From Malaya genurostris (taxonomy: Eukaryota; Arthropoda; Insecta; Diptera; Culicidae): DNA of 64,000 nucleotides. The DNA lies in assembly GCF_030247185.1 (NCBI RefSeq), contig NC_080572.1, positions 230,331,336 to 230,395,335 on the forward strand. The letters are read 5' to 3'. Both the position numbers and the translations under genes were made by a program. The notes beneath the pieces are model-generated. The model saw only the letters and a program-made list of their open reading frames with translations, was not told where the DNA came from and did no database searches. Shown here piece after piece: positions 1 through 11,433 of the stretch (the first letter of the stretch is position 1; each line of letters begins with the position of its first letter).

Positions 1-41
1 AAAAGTATCCGGAATTCTCATTTTTCTAAAAAAATATTTAT

Positions 42-1121
42 TTATTCGTCTACATCTATATGGTCCCCTTCAAAGTAATCCCCCCTAGATATAATACACT
101 TATGCCAGCGTTTTTTCCAGTCTTCGAAACACCCCTGATAGTCACTTTTTGTAATGCTCTGTAGCACTCTCAGCGATTCTGCCTTTATCTCTTCAATCGA
201 TGAAAAACGCTGTCCTTTCATGGGTCTCTTCAACTTTGGGAACAGGAAAAAATCACACGGAGCGATATCTGGTGAATAAGGAGGTTGGGGCATGATTAAA
301 GTCTTGTTTTTAGCCAAAAAATCACGAATAAGCAACGATTAATGAGCAGGTGCGTTATCGTGGTGCAAAACCCATGAATTGTTTTTCCATAAATCGGGAC
401 GTTTTTTTCGAATTGCTTCACGCAAACGTCGCATTACTTCAAGGTAATACTCCTTATTGACGGTTTGACCTTTTGGCAAGAATTCTTTATGCACTATGCC
501 ATTATAATCGTAGAAAACAGTAAGCAAAACCTTGACATTTGATCATGCTTTTTTCACTCTTGGTGACATGCTTTTTTCACTCTTGGTGACGTTGGGTGCT
601 TCCACGTGGACGATTGTGCTTTTGTTTCGACATCATAACCGTACACCCATGTTTCATCACCAGTTATGACCCTTTCAAGTAAATTTGGATCGTCGTTGAA
701 GTCGTTTAACAGCTCCTGAGCGATGGTAATGCGTTTGTTTTTTGATCAAAATTCAGCAGTTTTGGAACGAGTTTTGCTGCCACTCGTTTCATGGCCAAAA
801 CATTTGAAAAAATATGATGGCATGAGCCAACTGATATGCCAACTACATCAGCAACTTCTATAATAGTGATTCGGCGATCATCCATAATCATTTTTTCCAC
901 TTTTCCCATATTTTCATCGATTATTGACGTGCTGGGTCGACCGGAGCGTTCGTCGTCTTCAACGTCTTCGCGGCCATCTTGGAAACGCTTATACCACTCG
1001 TAAACACTTGTTTTTTTTCATAGCAGACTCACCGTAGGCTCTCTGTAACATTTCGCATACTTGGTTACACTATATTTAATTTTTCACGCAAAATTTAATA
1101 CAAATTCTTCAATTCTTCCAT
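42..1121 (-). pseudogene. mariner transposase, broken
   Basis: Reading from the ATG at 1121 downward, the order is a degraded N terminus with in-frame stops, the linker DDERSGR, a helix-turn-helix (ITIIEVADVVGIS), a DETWVYGYD catalytic block near 640-660, the HHDNAPAH block, and SPDIAPCDFFLF. The second and third catalytic Asp are separated by 34 codons, which defines the DD34D mariner class. A TAA codon (336-338) directly follows HHDNAPAH, and a 23-bp tandem duplication (544-589) shifts the frame upstream of it. Known of the family: cut-and-paste transposition at TA sites in the nucleus. This copy cannot make full-length protein. Confidence 0.88.
544..589. repeat. 23-bp tandem duplication inside mariner
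   Basis: CATGCTTTTTTCACTCTTGG plus TGA occurs twice head to tail (544-566 and 567-589). As 23 is not a multiple of three, it frameshifts the transposase between its first and second catalytic blocks. Confidence 0.9.
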
Positions 1122-1358
1122 TGTTTAAACTAACAAAAATCGCCGAGCTCGAAAAAACACGTCTACATCAGCCGCTACAAGACAGAATGTAAACAATGAA
1201 TACAGCTGAAAATTTCACCATACATTTGGGACATATGTACCAACACAATAAAAAAAAAATTAACCACCGGACTCTCCAGACGCGCGCAATTAAAAAATTC
1301 CGGGAACTTTTTGAACAGACTCGTATATTTATTTTAGAATGTTTTGCAACGACCGAGT

Positions 1359-1712
1359 AGAAACATATATTGGAGAAGCTCGCAGAAAAGATAATTTTTT
1401 GGAAAAAGATTCGCACAGAGACAGGACTCGAACCTGCGTTCTTATGCAAACCGTGCGTACGCGTTTACCATCCGCCAACCTGTGCTGTGGTAGACACAGT
1501 TCTCCGGCAAAACTGGGTTGGTAACGTATGTCAAACTACGGTCTAAATCCTAGCCGCCTCACTACCGGTACCATATATCCAAACAATCTTTGTTCATCGG
1601 TATGCACGGTTTGCATAAGAACGCAGGTTCGAATCTTGTCTCTGAGCGTATCTTTTTTTCAAAAAATCATCTTTTCTGTGAGTTTATCATTCCTTTGGCT
1701 TTTCCAATGTAA
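1359..1712. repeat. foldback element with tRNA-like arms
   Basis: Bases 1,379-1,460 and 1,600-1,682 are inverted copies of each other over about 75-80 bp with few mismatches, and a weaker match (ACATATTGGA against TCCAATGT) extends the arms to about 1,359 and 1,712. Each arm carries a tRNA T-arm/B-box-like string (GGTTCGAATC read at about 1,626 on +, its complement at about 1,427). The loop of about 140 bp contains no recognisable gene. It looks like a foldback MITE or two tRNA-derived repeats in opposite orientation. Confidence 0.65.
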
Positions 1713-2860
1713 GTTTCCGCTCAGTGATTTCAAAACTAACCTTAGTTGTGGCAACTTTATGTCAAACCAACTAAAAATTAATTAATCGTATTTTTTAGAA
1801 AGTTGAATTGATTACCTGGAACTTCTTCTTAGACACAATTTCTGTAGAAGCTATAGATTTCGAGTTTTATTTGTTTAAAAATATGGCGACTTAAAACACA
1901 TACCCCTTTTCCAAAAAATAATCTTGAGCGACAAAAAATCTCTAGACTAGTAAAACATACTTTATTTGCCATCATACATACAAAGTTTCATGCAAATCAA
2001 AGGGGGTCGTGCCAAAAGCCAGCCGAGTCCGCGAAGTTTATGTATTAATTCAAAAAAACAATGCATTCCAATTCAGTTCTACATCGATGATGGTTTCCAA
2101 TAAAACTTTCGATTCAACTGTTGTCTGTTCCATAGTAGTTTTGATTTACATGACTTGAAGGCATAATTTCAATTGAAAAAAGTGATTTGATTTTGTCAAT
2201 AAAAAGTACTCATATACATACTTGTTTGACCATTTTTTGTATCTACCCACCTTAACATTGAGTGAATAATTTTTCAGTTCTTAACGAATAAATTTTGTTC
2301 ATTGCTGTGATTTGAAGACTTCATGAATGTAGTAAGCAGTGTTGGGAAAATCATGATCAGAAAAAGTTCATTTTAGTATCACTCGTGAAAAAATTAACTC
2401 AAGAGATTTAAAAAAAACTCGATGACTGAAAAAATCATTTCCGAGATGCTAATTCATGAAACAAGCATCCACAAAACTCTGAACCGGTAAGTTCACAAGT
2501 GATTTTTTGTGTCAAAAAATCTTAATAAGGAATTTTCACCCACAGAAATATCGCTAAAGACATAATCGGAAGGGAGAAGAGTCTTCGATGATATTTCGAT
2601 GCATAATTTCCTTCACGATACCGAAGTGATTCTCGTGAAAGGAATAATTATTATATTTTCATCGATAAAAGAATCTCTACTGAATAAATTTGCAACTGAA
2701 AACAAAAAATGCAATATTTTCGATGCACCAACTACAATTTTTTTCTATATTCCAAATAGTGATTATAGCGACGAACGGCTCTTTTTATACCACCTGCTTG
2801 TTCACACTGCACTATTTAGATAAAACCCAACAAAACCCTGTTTAGCATGAATTTTATTCA
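1713..2860. other. AT-rich non-coding DNA
   Basis: No supported gene. Short ORFs are AT-rich and lack recognisable domains. The stretch 2,340-2,560 is rich in variants of ATCACTCGTGAAAA and looks like an old repeat. Confidence 0.5.
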
Positions 2861-2972
2861 TAGAAGTAACAGGAGCGCAGCATTGTCAGCATTTCTGAAA
2901 CACTCAAACGTTGCGCCTGCGCCTGGCGCATTTGAATTGGCGAAGCGATAACCTGCGCTCCTGTTACTTCTA
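2861..2972. repeat. 112-bp hairpin MITE with perfect 20-bp arms
   Basis: TAGAAGTAACAGGAGCGCAG at 2,861-2,880 is repeated as its exact reverse complement at 2,953-2,972. The interior contains a second short palindrome around GCGCCTGCGCCTGGCGC. A related string (AAAAGTAACAGGAGCGAAGG) occurs near 8,056, so this is a dispersed family. Confidence 0.8.
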
Positions 2973-4709
2973 CGTACGATATTCAAGTTAAATTAGATGA
3001 TATTTTTAATCAACAGCATAACCTGCTTTGTGATTGGTTTTTTTAATAATGTTTTTACTATTATTATAACTATTATTAACCACAGCACTTGCCGCTTTTA
3101 TTGATGATATTACTCCATCACCACGGTAGTGCCGAATTAATTTGAAATACATCACCACTATTGATCCCTTGAGCGCCCTTCGCGCACTGAACATTTTCAG
3201 AAAGGTAAAGTTATTGTTCATCTCCGAATTTATTCATTGTATTTTCTGCAAAGGGCTGAGATATAACGGCTATGAAAGGCTAAGATATAACGGCTAAATC
3301 TTTTGTTCAAGAATCATATCAGATATATTCAATGTGCGAACTTTTTTCTTAAATATCATCGAGCATAACGTTCGCTAGTAAACTTTCCACAGTTGATTTA
3401 TTGCCATGTGAAATCAGTTTCATTGAAAATCGCGTTTGTAAAAAATCAGTACTGAACTTACCTGCTGTGAGTTTTCTGATCGATGATTTTTTGGTCTGAA
3501 AATCACTTCTGAAAAATATCAGTCGCGATTTTCGAAATTTTGATTTATTTTCGGTAGCAAGTCTTGAATAGTGACCTGGTGTTCAGTGAATAATCCTTCT
3601 AAAAGAGGAACTTTTTTTTATAATTTCATGTTAGATAACAACTATGATGTTTTTGCTATAATCTCGCTTCTTTCATAAATAAAAATGAATCAGAATAACT
3701 TTAGAGATATCTATAGAATTTATGGAATTTTTTTGCTTGAGAATATTTCGTTTATACGTGACCTTGTAGTAAATATTAATGTAGAATTTCATTCATCAGT
3801 GAAATTTTTCAACCTCACAGGAATGAAATCAATTTCAACATTCAATGTATAACCGAACTGACTTCAACCTGGCTGCAAAGAAAATTCCGCAGATTTGTCC
3901 TCATTTTCCGATTTCAATTAACTAAATTTATCATCGCACGAACAGCAGAGGCGCCAGTTCGGCGGATTGCCGTGCCGTGCCATCCAGTTTACACTGTCAT
4001 GGTAATAATTTCGTTCACCTTTAGCCGGCGGCTTAGTCAGAACCGGAGCATAACCGCAGTTCCGCCTCTGCATGCCTACCTGTCTCACTCTCGAAGCTCT
4101 GACGCGGTGCGCATGGCAAACATTAGAATGTGGAAAATTTATTTTTCCCAAACCGTGACACACCAAGTTAAAAAAAAATACAGCAAATTTTGTCACTCAT
4201 TTCACCGGTCACTACCAATATTTCCAACTGTTGAGCTCGGTTTCGGTGCCGACCAGGAGAGTCAATTTTTCGATGTAACCAAATGCCAATAGTTAACCAG
4301 CCGAGTTGGTGTGCGAGAACTACGTGCTGTTTGTGTTGTTTGGCACTATGGTATTCCGTCAACAAGTCATACTTTGATAACGTGAGGAATTTTCGGTACG
4401 GGATCTTTCGTTGTCTGTTGCCTATGCGGGCTCGCCAATACGTCCTTGAGCGGCGGGATGTCACACTCAATCACAAAATGAGGTCACCAATGGAATCGCA
4501 CTTTTCCTGTATATAGTTGCACTTCGTTTTTGTTCTCTTTTTGTGGAATAACTGGGAGTGTGTGACAGTTTAATAATGGATGTGTCTAATTGAACGGAAT
4601 TCTCATTCAGGTTTATGAAAAAAAAATTTAATCCGTTGGATTGGTCCAAATCTATCAGCAATAATACATTTCAACTTGATCGTAGGTCACTTTCTGAAAT
4701 AAAAACAAA
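2973..4709. other. non-coding DNA, no gene recognised
   Basis: Short ORFs on both strands at 3,918-4,516 overlap each other and show no domain. The 3,950-4,480 stretch is less AT-rich than its surroundings, but I see no splice-bounded exon consistent with Hipk. Confidence 0.4.
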
Positions 4710-4930
4710 AAAAAAAGGTTCGATTTGTCGGTTACGTCATTTATACGATTATATCACCTGAAGTGACAGCAAATTCATATTCGAACTTAATCCACAACCC
4801 AAAAGTATCTTGCAAACGAGTCTAAGCTTGTAGAAATCAGTTTAGTTCTCTCCGGAAAAATTGAGCGGAGAGAAAAAAGTTCGTTCTGTCGGTTACGTCA
4901 CTTATACTTATACACTATCAATCATCCATA
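4710..4930. repeat. dispersed 'TCGGTTACGTCA' repeat
   Basis: The phrase TCGGTTACGTCA-TTATACGATTATATC, then AAAAGTATCTTGCAAACGAG and a gag-aaa-aaattgagcg stretch, recurs within this segment and again at 58,020-58,470 with about 180-200-bp spacing. It has no coding content. Confidence 0.55.
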
Positions 4931-5825
4931 TATTGCAATATGGTAGCTATTGAGGAAAAACATGTTTCCTAACTAAAACTTTATCTGGTCCAGTACTGAT
5001 ACTTTGTGGCAAATATCAGGCACCTAGCGATAGTGTATTCTGTAGAATCTTCTCACAGATTGGGTTTCATTGGATTCTTGGATGATTATGACTTTCAGTT
5101 TAGTTTGGTTTTCGATGAAAAAGACACTTCAGTTTGGACAGGAAAAAGTTTTTGTTAGAAAAACTTATTTCCCTTCAAAGTTTCCATATTGCAATGTATG
5201 AACGGTTGGTAGAAAACCTATCTAGAGACAAAATTTCTTTGAAATAAAAAATAGGGTTCTTTTTTAAATTGAATTGAAATTTTTAAAATTGATTTTTTAG
5301 TGTAGAATTCGATTCAGTTTTTTTTATTTAAATAGTAATTTTGCAATAAAGCATTCGGCGCTAGCGGTCTAATTTAGAAGAACGGCAATTTTATACTGCC
5401 CGACGTTTCGACCACTGGGCATGGTATTTATGAAGGGAAACTGTAAATTTTTTGATGATATGAGATTGTATGAGATTTTAAAACTTTGTGTTAACTCGTT
5501 GTTTTAACATCCTTCTCAGAGAATCTTATGCCCCCGAACGATTGTTTACATGATAAAATATACTCTGCCAAAAACAGCCTTTCTTATTGAATAGACCTCT
5601 AAAACCGAATACATAATTATTGCCTATTACAAACGACCGTTTTATCATATTTTAAACAAAATTCTTATGAAAAACATTTGTAAACTTTGTGTTAACTCAC
5701 TATATTAGCGTTCCTCGTCTGAAAATCGTATACCCACGAACGCAACGCCGAAGTCGAAGACATAATTGCTTATTACACACACAATCATTTTATAAAATTG
5801 TATTTAAAAATTTTGTAAAAATCAT

Positions 5826-6062
5826 TAGAACAACAACCTGGGTTGGCGGTTTAGGTCATAGGGCGCTGGTCCTACAAGAAAGCTGTCGTATGTTCGAGTC
5901 CCGACCTGGAAGGATTCTTAGTGTCAATAGGATCGTAGTACTAGCCATGCAATGACTCTGTACGTTAAGAATCGGCTGCGATGTCTGTTGAAACAGAAAG
6001 GCCAAATTCCACAAAAGGAATGTAATGTCTGGACTTTGCTCGACTTTGACTAGAACAACAAC
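5826..6062 (+). mobile_element. tRNA-derived SINE, Feilai type, with target duplication
   Basis: The body (5,838-6,050) starts with a tRNA-like head: A-box region GGGTTGGCGGTTTAGG, B-box region GTATGTTCGAGTCCCGACC, then a conserved non-tRNA tail ending near GGAATGTAATGTCTGGAC. It is flanked by a 12-bp direct repeat TAGAACAACAAC (5,826-5,837 and 6,051-6,062), the mark of retroposition. Related copies lie at 7,275-8,850 and 16,166-16,368. The Feilai name is from memory of Aedes SINEs and was not searched. Confidence 0.82.
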
Positions 6063-6169
6063 AATACTTTCTTGTGGAATTTGTCATTTTTCGGCTAGGG
6101 CCTTTGAAAAAAAAAAAGTGATAACATAAGTTTGACCCTTTTCAAAAGACAGTCTAGTTCAATTTTGGA

Positions 6170-7270
6170 AAAATTAAAGTATGCAAATTAGCTTTTCGTG
6201 ACAAAGTCTACATGTCCAGAAAGTTTCATTAAAATCGGAGAGGTTGTTGCTAACTCTAAATACGATTTGGCGCGAAATTTTTCTATAAATGAAAGTTCTC
6301 GTAGTTCCATTATCGGTTATTAAATTTTGTGCTGCGGAGTATCGAGATAAAATGGGCAATAAAATTTGAATAAAGTGCACTCGAATACCTCGTTCTCAGT
6401 GACCGCAAAATCAATTTTTCATGATTTTAAATTCACATGAAAAGCCCCGTAGCTTCATAGTCAACTATCAACTTTCATTCGGATCCGACTTTCGGTTACG
6501 GAATAACGAATTAAAATGTTCATAAGAAAGTGCGTTTGTTGTTCCTCGAGAAACGACTGGATGGATTTTCACAAACTTAGATTCGTATAAAAGGTCCCAT
6601 ACACAGAAAAAAATGAAATTTAAACGACACGTAATCCAATAGTACTATGAAATATACATCAGTTTAATCGAGAACCTGATTTAAAACCATGATTGATGTA
6701 AAATTAAATTGGAATGCATTGATTTTCCAATAAACAAGACTGCATGTTTGAAAAAAAAAACGCATAGTTTTGCTTTCAAATTAGATTGAAAAAAGAAGAA
6801 TTGTAAAGTAACTTTCCATTCAATTGCCTGCTCCAAAAAATGCACAAAAATTTAAGTAAATTAACAAAATATTTTGATCTGTGGTTTGCTATGAAATTTT
6901 ATCCAGATCCGACTTCGGGTTTCGGAGTAACGGTAACGGAGAAGCTGTTGGGAAAATATTCGCATACTAAAATTCAAATGAAAGATCTGATGGTCGGCTC
7001 CGGATAGACGGAGTAAAATGTGAAAAAGAGTGAAAAACGTACACTTGATTTTTTCAGCCACCGCTGAACCGATTTTTGCAAACATTGATTAAAATGTAAG
7101 GTCTTACGGTCGCATAGTCTGCTATGAAATTTTATCCAAATCCGACTCCCGGTTCAAACAGTGACGATGCAAAGAGCTACGAAATCTAAGAAATGGTGAT
7201 AAAATCTGTTCCAACATACAGATCTTGTCAGTTGGTGGTCGGTCTCCGGTTTTAGGTTCCGGAAGTATCG
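6170..7270. repeat. diverged repeats of the 'CCGACTTCCGGTTCCGGA' family
   Basis: Phrases such as ATCCGACTTTCGGTTACGGA, GCTATGAAATTTTATCC and TTTTGCAAACATTGATTAAA return at irregular intervals. The same phrases recur in a longer array at 53,100-54,800. No long ORF is present. Confidence 0.55.
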
Positions 7271-7378
7271 AAAACCCGGGTTGGCGGTTCAATGCATAGG
7301 ACGCTGGTTTTACAAGCCAGTTGTTGTATGTTCGAGCCTTGACCTGGAAGGCAACTCAGTATCAGTAGGATCGTAGTA

Positions 7379-8752
7379 CACTGGGGTCTTTTTTTATGTG
7401 TTTTTTTATGCGGTTTTTTCTTACGCAGCTTTTTTACGCGGAATTCCGATGTTAGGCGGATTTCCCAAATTACGTTGTGTTCTTGTTTTGTCTTACACGG
7501 AGAACCCTTCTATCATAAAATTGCGATATCGCAATTTTTGATTTTTGCGATAGTTGATTTAACTAATTTCTTTTTGATTCAACCAATATGGTTTTTGATT
7601 TGCATATATTCAAGTAGTTGAAAAATATGTTGTTTTGAATGCTGTCAAATGTCGGAGACAGTTGAAAGCAAAACAATAATCGCAATGCAAAATCAACAAC
7701 TTTTTAGTTGAACTCTGTTCGCGTCGCTTCAAACTGTCAATAAAAACAATATCGATGGTTAAAGCGTTTGGTGAAATTGTGTTCATTCGATTTAGAGAAT
7801 TTTATGATAACAAGTGTTTATCTAACAGCGGTGTTGTGATAAAGTTAACCTTGTTTAAGATGAAAAAGATTTGGTGACAAATTAGAAAATGTTTATGAAT
7901 AATCATCTCGTAATCTTTCAGGTATGCGCAAAATTTTATGCTTCAAATTCGATCATTATTTACTTCCAGCAGACTGTTTTACTTCCAGCTGTTTGATAGC
8001 GATGATGATGTTCATGCATTAGCAATAAAACGCTTTTTGACATGAATTTAATTTATAAAAGTAACAGGAGCGAAGGATATCAAACACACAGAACGCGCTG
8101 CGTTTGAATGGAGCGTTTGAATTGCCGTCGCAAAATTTCAATTCCCAGCGGTTGATGCACCCAAGCTCTTATAAATTGACTAAAATTATCAGTGCATAAC
8201 TTTAGCTAAAACATATAAAACCGATTTATTTTTCAACTAACAGAATTTTGTTTCAATAACAACACCAGTTATTTCTACTAAAATATTTGTTGAAATTGAA
8301 AGGTATGTGTCCTCACTAATTGACAGCTTTTTTTTTTCAAGCATTTAAATTAGTTGTTTCAACCATCGTTTCTGCTAATCGAAAAACAAAAGTGACAGTT
8401 TAGTTAAAACAACAATCGATTAGTTGTACCAAATTTTAACCAATCGAATTCAGAAAATCAACTAATATTCTGGTTGGAATGGGATCGCGGGTGGTTCCGT
8501 GTAGAAATGCATGAAACTTCAAGATCTGGTGTTACCGCAAATTTTTTTATGTCGATTCTCTGACAATTGGAAAATTTTCGATTCTTTAAAAAAAATGTTC
8601 AGATTACATCAGATCTGGACGTTTCATGAATTTTTAAGATATTCGGCGACAAAAAAAAATTTTTCTTTAGTTTTGAGGGTTTTTTACGCGGTTTTTGTGG
8701 CACGGGTTTTTTTACGCGGTACGTATCTCTCGCATAAAAAGAGACCTCAGTG
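7379..8752. mobile_element. TA-target MITE, TIR CACTGRGGTC, 1,374 bp
   Basis: The left end CACTGGGGTCTTTTTTTATG and the right end (reverse complement CACTGAGGTCTCTTTTTATG) form TIRs flanked by a duplicated TA (7,377-7,378; 8,753-8,754). Subterminal regions are rich in ACGCGG/ATGCGG plus poly-T. No transposase ORF is present, so it is non-autonomous; TA target use points to Tc1/mariner mobilisation. A relative lies at 39,210-41,704. Confidence 0.85.
7494..8505. repeat. element nested in the MITE, TIR ACACGGA-ACC
   Basis: TTACACGGAGAACCC at about 7,494 pairs with the reverse complement of GGGTGGTTCCGTGTAGA near 8,490-8,505. Both subterminal zones repeat phrases of the type AACTAATCGATTGTTG and TTGATTCAACCAATATGG. 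A related stretch appears at 57,700-57,860. Boundaries are approximate. Confidence 0.5.
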
Positions 8753-8850
8753 TACTAGCCATGCAATGATTCTGCACGCTGGGAATCGGTTGCGAATTCT
8801 GTTAAAACAGAAAGGTCAAACTTCACAAATAAACTAAGACTTTGCTTTGC

Positions 8851-9589
8851 AAGTATTGAAAACAGTGATGGCAAGTTACACAATTTTCTTTATCTTTTAT
8901 GTATTCTGTGTAGAATACTGAATTAAATGTTTTCTACGTAGAAAACCTCGAGCATGTAGAAAATTCACAAACTTCACAAATACACAGTCTGAATAATGTC
9001 CTGAGCATTGAAAAATATATGCATAAGAATTCTCCACAATCAGTTTCTGCATATGTTCAAATGTAGTGCGAGAAAAAATGTAATGAGAGTAAGAGAAAAT
9101 AAAGAAAGAGCGATCACTCACAAAAACACACAGTTCGAAAATATCTTGTGATTTTACATTTTATGAAATGATGTGATGTGATGTGATGTGAAGTGAAGCC
9201 ACCATCAGTTCAAGGACTTGCCAGTGGATGCGGGTAGACTTACAGTAGCCCCGATATGACTCATCCACTCACCTTCTTACTATAGCTGTTACCGAAAAGC
9301 GAACAAAAAGGGTTGGGCGGATACGTAAGTAGAGTCACTTACTCGTATTCCGCGGGAATAAAAGATGCTCTTCCAACCATAATATCCAGTGCATGGATGA
9401 AGCATATCGCTATACATGCTTGAACCCGCCTGATGGTTTGTTTGAGAAGGGCGCGTCAGACTCATTTCAAACCTTCAGAAGGAAACAAGTTTCCTTCAAG
9501 TGACTTGGGCTGGCTATCCACAATCCCTCGTCCAGTCATCAATTCGTCCGATGCCCTGATGCTCCCTCCCCTTTACGCCTCCGTGCAAA
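8851..9589. other. non-coding DNA with a MITE end
   Basis: No gene is seen. ACACAGTTCGAAAATATC at about 9,127 followed by TTTTACATTTTATGAAATG is the left end of the tRNA-core MITE family described at 13,773. It runs into a short (GTGAT)n tract at about 9,172-9,195. Confidence 0.45.
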
Positions 9590-10520
9590 ATGTTTTATAT
9601 TGATAAATACAATGAAACATAGTGTAATGAAATTAATATAACATAAAATGATATAATAGATTACAAAATAATATAATATAACATAACATAATATAATATA
9701 TTTTAATTTAATATAATATAATACAATGATATAAAATAACAGTTAATGTAGTGTAAGTTATGCTCTTATCTTGGCAATACTGCAGGAAGTAGAATATTTC
9801 TCTTCTAATAATAATAATAATATCCACATCTATAAAAATAATATATGTTATTATTATTGATGACAAATTAATAATAATAACAATAAATATAATAATGAAA
9901 ATAACAATAAAAAACAATATAATATAGTACAATGAATTATATAATAAATAATAGAATAAATAAAATGATATGTTGCGATATGCTATGATATTATATTACT
10001 TGAATTTATATGTCATTTCTCATCCTCTCATTCTGCCATCAACGCATTCCATCGACCATTTGTCACCACAGACACACGTGTAGGCATGAAGCTCAGCTTG
10101 TGACGACCTTGACATTTAGTTGAAAGTTACTTTAAAAATGATAAATTATAAGGAAAACAAATTTATATTTTGCGCAGAGGTACGTAGTACTACTAATAAT
10201 AAACCCTATAATATAATATAATATAATACAACATAATGCAATACAATATAACACAATACAATAGAATACAATATAATATAATATTCTATAATATAATAAA
10301 ATATAATACAATATAATACAATATAATATGATATAATGCAATGCAGTATAATACCATACAACATAGTATATAATAACATAAAATAGTGTAAGACGATAAT
10401 ATATGAAATAATATGCTATGATACAATATAACAGGTAATATCGCAGTGTAAGTTACGCTCTTCTAATAAAAATAATAATAATAATACATGATGTAATAAA
10501 CAACACAATTATATGTTGTA
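9590..10520. repeat. AT-rich (ATAAT)n-like low-complexity tract
   Basis: Dominated by imperfect ATAATATAATATA and ATAATAATA runs. ORFs here are Ile/Tyr-rich low-complexity shadows. The same tract type, with related flanking sequence, recurs at 37,195-37,490. Confidence 0.85.
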
Positions 10521-10549
10521 ATATACTATGATAAACACTGCACTTTAGG

Positions 10550-10715
10550 ATGGGCTTCAACCTACAAGCCATTTCGCACCCTCTCATTCTGCTACTAACG
10601 CAGAAGGCGATAGCACCCAGTCGACGCCGTTCTATTGACCAAATGTCATCATAGACGCTCGGGGAGGCATGAGATAGGGACTTGTGAGGACTTAGTTATC
10701 TCACCATTTGACGAC
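10550..10715. repeat. dispersed repeat 'AGCACCCAGTCGACGCCG'
   Basis: The segment containing CCCTCTCATTCTGCTACTAA, GCGATAGCACCCAGTCGACG and ACCAAATGTCATCATAGAC recurs at 12,660-12,812 and 37,575-37,660, with a more diverged form at 10,020-10,110. Copies at 10.5 and 37.5 kb both follow an ATAAT-rich tract, suggesting one larger repeat unit. Confidence 0.75.
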
Positions 10716-11127
10716 CATGATTTTACATTTTATGAAATGCACATAAATGGAGCGTTACACTTTACGGAAATTTATGCGCAAGGTTATGTAAAATTATGTT
10801 ATTTTACAGTTACATGGCTTTAAATTTAATGAAACAAAAAGCAACAAAATAACTAAGCAACTGCGCTACTTGAACCGAGAACGATCGGATCACAAAGTAC
10901 GTCCGTTATTCGACTAATCCACTGGAGCACATATTTGTTGGGCATAAATAAATTCATTCAGTCGTACTTGCTAGCCGAATGCAAAAAAAAATTAAAATGC
11001 ATTTAAAATTCATTCCAATCCGACATAAAGTCATTACAAATGGATTTTTCCGTTTGACGAGTTAGGTTTTTTTATTTCCATCGCATGAGAGATTACGTCA
11101 TCTGTTAAATTCATATTTTTTCTGTGC
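10716..11127. mobile_element. tRNA-core MITE, left end eroded
   Basis: Shares the family's ATTTTACATTTTATGAAATG and GCACATAAATGGAGCG near the left, a minus-strand tRNA-like block (ACTTGAACCGAGAACGATCG at about 10,870) and the right end ATTCATATTTTTTCTGTG. The left TIR is missing, so the copy abuts the preceding repeat. Confidence 0.6.
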
Positions 11128-11227
11128 CTAAATAGAATCGTATTGAAGTGAATGCTGGTGTGTGTGTGTGGTTAACCTATCCCAAGCTCTACTGTCTGGC
11201 AGCGGTTTACGAAAAAAAGATTTTTTT

Positions 11228-11433
11228 CCTTCGCTTTTAACCTTCGGCTCGTCAGTGCTTAAAACAGTTCAAATTGAACCATTAAGCAGTTCACATAATT
11301 TATGTGACCCTTTAATGATATTTCACAAAGTGTATTTTCCTATCTGATCTCTCGGGCGTGAACTGCTAGGTGGAGATGGCAGTTCAATTTGAACTGCTTT
11401 AAGCACTGACAAGCCGGAAGTAAAACGCGAAGG
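11228..11433. repeat. 206-bp MITE with about 52-bp inverted arms
   Basis: CCTTCGCTTTTAACCTTCGG... at 11,228 and the reverse complement of ...AAGTAAAACGCGAAGG at 11,433 pair over about 52 bp, including CAGTGCTTAAA and CAGTTCAAATTGAAC. Related, more eroded copies lie at 24,415-24,512, 36,900-37,012 and 55,190-55,288. Confidence 0.75.

Larger units (their letters stand above)
1..1313 (-). mobile_element. mariner (DD34D) element, nearly complete
   Basis: A Tc1/mariner DNA transposon fills the left edge of the window. The first 25 bases (AAAAGTATCCGGAATT...) match the reverse complement of about 1,293-1,312 (AAAAAGTTCCCGGAATT), giving imperfect terminal inverted repeats; the outermost bases and the left TA target site fall outside the window. 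Between them lies a broken minus-strand transposase gene, described separately. Seen: the repeats and transposase motifs. Inference: a single old insertion. The subfamily is not assigned. Confidence 0.85.
7275..8850 (+). mobile_element. Feilai-type SINE split by a MITE
   Basis: The SINE head (CCCGGGTTGGCGGTTCAATG at about 7,275, then GTATGTTCGAGCC) runs to GGATCGTAGTA at 7,378. It resumes at 8,753 with TACTAGCCATGCAATG and continues to about 8,850. The intact copy at 5,838-6,050 reads GGATCGTAGTACTAGCC without a gap, so the empty site is visible in the same window. The anticodon-like loop reads TTTTACAA, UAC at its centre. Confidence 0.85.

Noticed and set aside
5838..5910. Functional tRNA gene
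   Set aside because: The A/B boxes are followed by a long conserved non-tRNA tail and target duplication, and multiple copies exist, so it is a SINE.
9708..10341. Ile/Tyr-rich ORFs resembling membrane proteins
   Set aside because: They are translations of ATAAT-type low-complexity DNA.
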